DNA from: Synechococcus sp. HW_metabat.54
Lineage (GTDB): Bacteria; Cyanobacteriota; Cyanobacteriia; PCC-6307; Cyanobiaceae
Direction of reading: 5' to 3'
DNA: 8,491 bases
Assembly (NCBI GenBank): GCA_018623675.1
Contig: JAAZVJ010000032.1
Location: 1-8,491 of the forward strand
The translations under genes and the position numbers were made by a program. The notes beneath the pieces are model-generated. The model was not told where the DNA came from and searched no databases. It was given only the letters and a program-made list of their open reading frames with translations. This document shows, one piece after another, positions 6,310-8,491 of this stretch; position 1 is the first letter of the stretch; each line of letters begins with the position of its first letter.

Positions 6310-8491
6310 ATGAAAGAAACCACCCCCACCATCCGAAGCCAGTGCCCCTACTGCGGAGTGGGATGTGGTCTTGAGCTTTTACCCCCTGCCCAACCTGGTC
6401 AAGCCGTTAAAAAAGACCAGGAGGGCAATCCGATGTGGACGGCCCGCGGAGATCGAACCCACCCCTCAAGCCAGGGCCAGGTGTGCATCAAGGGCGCAAC
6501 CGTGGGAGAAACACTGGCCCGCGGGCGCCTGCACCAACCCCTCTACCGCGCCAGCCTGGATCAAGACTTTCAACCGGTGAGCTGGGACACCGCCCTGCAA
6601 ACGATCACCGACCAGATCCAAACCACCCTGGCCAACAAAGGAGCCAATGGCATCGCCATGTATGGCTCGGGTCAGTTCCATACAGAGGACTACTACCTCG
6701 CCCAAAAGCTGCTCAAAGGGGCACTGGGCACCAACAATTTCGATGCCAATTCCCGCCTCTGCATGAGCTCGGCGGTGGCGGGCTACACCCGCAGCCTGGG
6801 ATCCGACGGACCACCCGCCTGCTACGAGGATCTTGATCACTGCAGCGTGGCCGTACTGATCGGCACCAACACCGCTGAGTGCCATCCGGTGCTGTTTCAA
6901 CGCCTGCTGAAGCGCAAAAAACGCAAGCCCGGCAGCGTCAAGATCGTGGTGATCGACCCTCGCCGCACTGACACTGCCAAGGCTGCCGATCTCCATCTAC
7001 CGATTGCGCCGGGAACCGATCTAGCCCTGCTTCATGGCATCGCCCACTTAGTGCTGCGCGAGAACGGCCAAGACGTGGCCTTCATCGACGATCACACCGA
7101 GAACTACAAACCGTTTTTCGATGTGGTGGCCCGCTGGACCCCGCGCAAAGTGGCCCGGTTCTGTGGCATTCCCGAAAAACATCTACGGGAGGTTGCCGAG
7201 TTATTCCACCGCAAAGAGAAGGTGCTCAGCCTTTGGTCGATGGGCGTGAACCAGCGGCGCGAAGGCACCGCCGTGGTGCAAGGACTGATCAACCTGCACC
7301 TCCTCACCGGGCAGATCGGGAAGGAGGGTGCGGGGCCGTTCTCACTCACCGGCCAACCCAACGCCATGGGAGGCCGTGAAGCGGGAGGACTCGCCCATTT
7401 GCTCCCGGGATATCGCCTGGTTACCAACGCCGAACACCGCCAGGACGTTGAGCAAGCCTGGGGATTCCCGGAAGGCCAAATCGCCGCCGAACCAGGCCTT
7501 GGTGCCTGGCAACAGGTGGAGGCGATGGAACGCGGAGACCTGGATCTCTGGTGGGTTGCCGCCACCAATCCCCTGGTGAGCATGCCCGACCTGGATCGGG
7601 TCAAAGCAGCCATGCAGAAGTGCGCGCTGGTGGTGGTGAGTGAGGCTTACGCCGATTCCGAGACCTCCCACTACGCCCATCTGCTGCTGCCCGCAGCCCA
7701 ATGGAGTGAGAAGGCCGGTGCCATGACCAACTCAGAGCGGCGGGTCACCTACTGCCCTGCCTATCGCCCCCGCCATGGGCAAAGCCGACCCGACTGGGAG
7801 GTGTTTGCCGAAGTGGGCCGCCGCCTTGGCTTCGAGCAACAATTCAGCTTTGCCTCCGCCGCCGAGGTCTATCAGGAATTCACCGGCCTAACGGAAGGGC
7901 GCGTGTGTGATGTGTCTGGACTCAGCCACGAGCTCCTGCAAGAAGCTGGTCCACAGCAATGGCCCTTCCCCCACGGCAGCGAGCCCAGCGGAGACTCCAA
8001 ACGCCTTTACAGCAATCATCAGTTCCCAACCCCCAACGGCAGAGCACGGTTCAGCACAGATCTCCCCCAGGGGTTAGCCGAACCGCCCTGCGACACCTAC
8101 CCCCTCGTGCTCACCGTGGGGCGTTACCTCGGGCAATGGCACACCATGACCCGCACCGGCAAGGTGGAGCGTCTACTGAAAATGCATCCAGAGCCGCGTC
8201 TGGAAATCCATCCCAGTGATGCTCAGGCACTGCAAATCAAAGATGGAGAACTCACCGCGGTGAGCTCCCGGCGAGGACACCTCACGGTTCGCGCTCAAAT
8301 CACAAACAGGATCCGCAAGGGCAGCGTGTTTCTTCCTATGCACTGGGGCTTCACCCAAGAGCAGGCCTGCGAAGCCAATGCCCTCATGCACGACCAGGCC
8401 TGCCCGGTATCGAAGCAACCAGAGCTCAAAGCGTGCGCCGTGATTGTGGCTCCAGCCGTTTCCGCGATCAAACCGCCCGAACAAGTGAGCA
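6310..8491 (+). CDS. narB: Ferredoxin-nitrate reductase NarB (3' end cut by window)
   Basis: An uninterrupted frame of 727 codons runs to the right edge without a stop; NarB is usually only slightly longer, so just a few residues are missing. It is a cytoplasmic, monomeric molybdoenzyme that reduces nitrate to nitrite with electrons from ferredoxin; no Tat or other signal peptide is present. The N-terminal 4Fe-4S cluster ligands are Cys12, Cys15, Cys19 and Cys59 (C-x2-C-x3-C-x39-C), followed by Lys61 in 'CIKG'. The likely molybdenum ligand is Cys151 in 'NSRLCMSSA'. 'LIGTNTAECHPV' (about 183-194) and 'VVIDPRRTDTAKAADLHLPI' fit the cofactor-binding domains. The C-terminal part ('GRYLGQWHTMTRTGKVERL', then 'FLPMHWGF') is the molybdopterin dinucleotide-binding barrel. 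The start is ATG at 6310, preceded by GAG but no full ribosome binding site. It uses the bis-guanine dinucleotide cofactor whose synthesis needs MoaA and MobA, encoded just upstream on the other strand. Confidence 0.95.
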   Translation, partial: MKETTPTIRSQCPYCGVGCGLELLPPAQPGQAVKKDQEGNPMWTARGDRTHPSSQGQVCIKGATVGETLARGRLHQPLYRASLDQDFQPVSWDTALQTITDQIQTTLANKGANGIAMYGSGQFHTEDYYLAQKLLKGALGTNNFDANSRLCMSSAVAGYTRSLGSDGPPACYEDLDHCSVAVLIGTNTAECHPVLFQRLLKRKKRKPGSVKIVVIDPRRTDTAKAADLHLPIAPGTDLALLHGIAHLVLRENGQDVAFIDDHTENYKPFFDVVARWTPRKVARFCGIPEKHLREVAELFHRKEKVLSLWSMGVNQRREGTAVVQGLINLHLLTGQIGKEGAGPFSLTGQPNAMGGREAGGLAHLLPGYRLVTNAEHRQDVEQAWGFPEGQIAAEPGLGAWQQVEAMERGDLDLWWVAATNPLVSMPDLDRVKAAMQKCALVVVSEAYADSETSHYAHLLLPAAQWSEKAGAMTNSERRVTYCPAYRPRHGQSRPDWEVFAEVGRRLGFEQQFSFASAAEVYQEFTGLTEGRVCDVSGLSHELLQEAGPQQWPFPHGSEPSGDSKRLYSNHQFPTPNGRARFSTDLPQGLAEPPCDTYPLVLTVGRYLGQWHTMTRTGKVERLLKMHPEPRLEIHPSDAQALQIKDGELTAVSSRRGHLTVRAQITNRIRKGSVFLPMHWGFTQEQACEANALMHDQACPVSKQPELKACAVIVAPAVSAIKPPEQVS

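Noticed and set aside
1..8491. Search for mobile elements, CRISPR repeats, tRNA/rRNA genes, defence systems or frameshifted genes.
   Set aside because: None were seen. The recognised genes read through without breaks and no direct-repeat arrays or transposase-like sequences were found by eye.

Overview
The window looks like chromosomal DNA of a marine picocyanobacterium, most likely Synechococcus (or a close relative such as Cyanobium). The evidence is the gene set and protein sequences: a single-polypeptide NrtP-type nitrate transporter beside a ferredoxin-type NarB nitrate reductase, with molybdenum-cofactor genes next door. The DNA is GC-rich, densely packed and has many overlapping gene ends. 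No mobile element, CRISPR array, tRNA or rRNA was seen.

Left part (1-2180, + strand): three overlapping genes form one transcription unit. They are the C-terminal end of a circularly permuted ATP-grasp protein (cut by the window edge), an alpha-E domain protein, and a transglutaminase-like protein with an intact Cys-His-Asp triad. This trio recurs across bacteria as a predicted amide-bond forming and cleaving module whose substrate is unknown. It is the least understood system in the window.

Middle part (2168-4390, - strand): mobA, moaA and a small cupin gene run leftwards with overlapping ends. MoaA catalyses the first step of molybdopterin synthesis. MobA attaches GMP to make the guanine dinucleotide form that NarB needs. 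The cupin gene shares the moaA stop codon base (TGATG) but has no assigned role. Its 3' end converges on the transglutaminase gene inside a perfect inverted repeat (2159-2189) that holds both stop codons.

Right part (4672-8491, + strand): nrtP and narB are transcribed divergently from mobA. The 281-bp divergent region carries NtcA-like sequences and a terminator-like hairpin with a T-run in the nrtP leader. Two hairpins, the second followed by a T-rich run, separate nrtP from narB. The narB frame is open to the right edge, so its last few codons are missing.

Taken together, the middle and right parts form a nitrate uptake and reduction cluster: NrtP imports nitrate, NarB reduces it to nitrite, and MoaA and MobA help build the NarB cofactor. 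The left operon appears to be a functionally separate neighbour.
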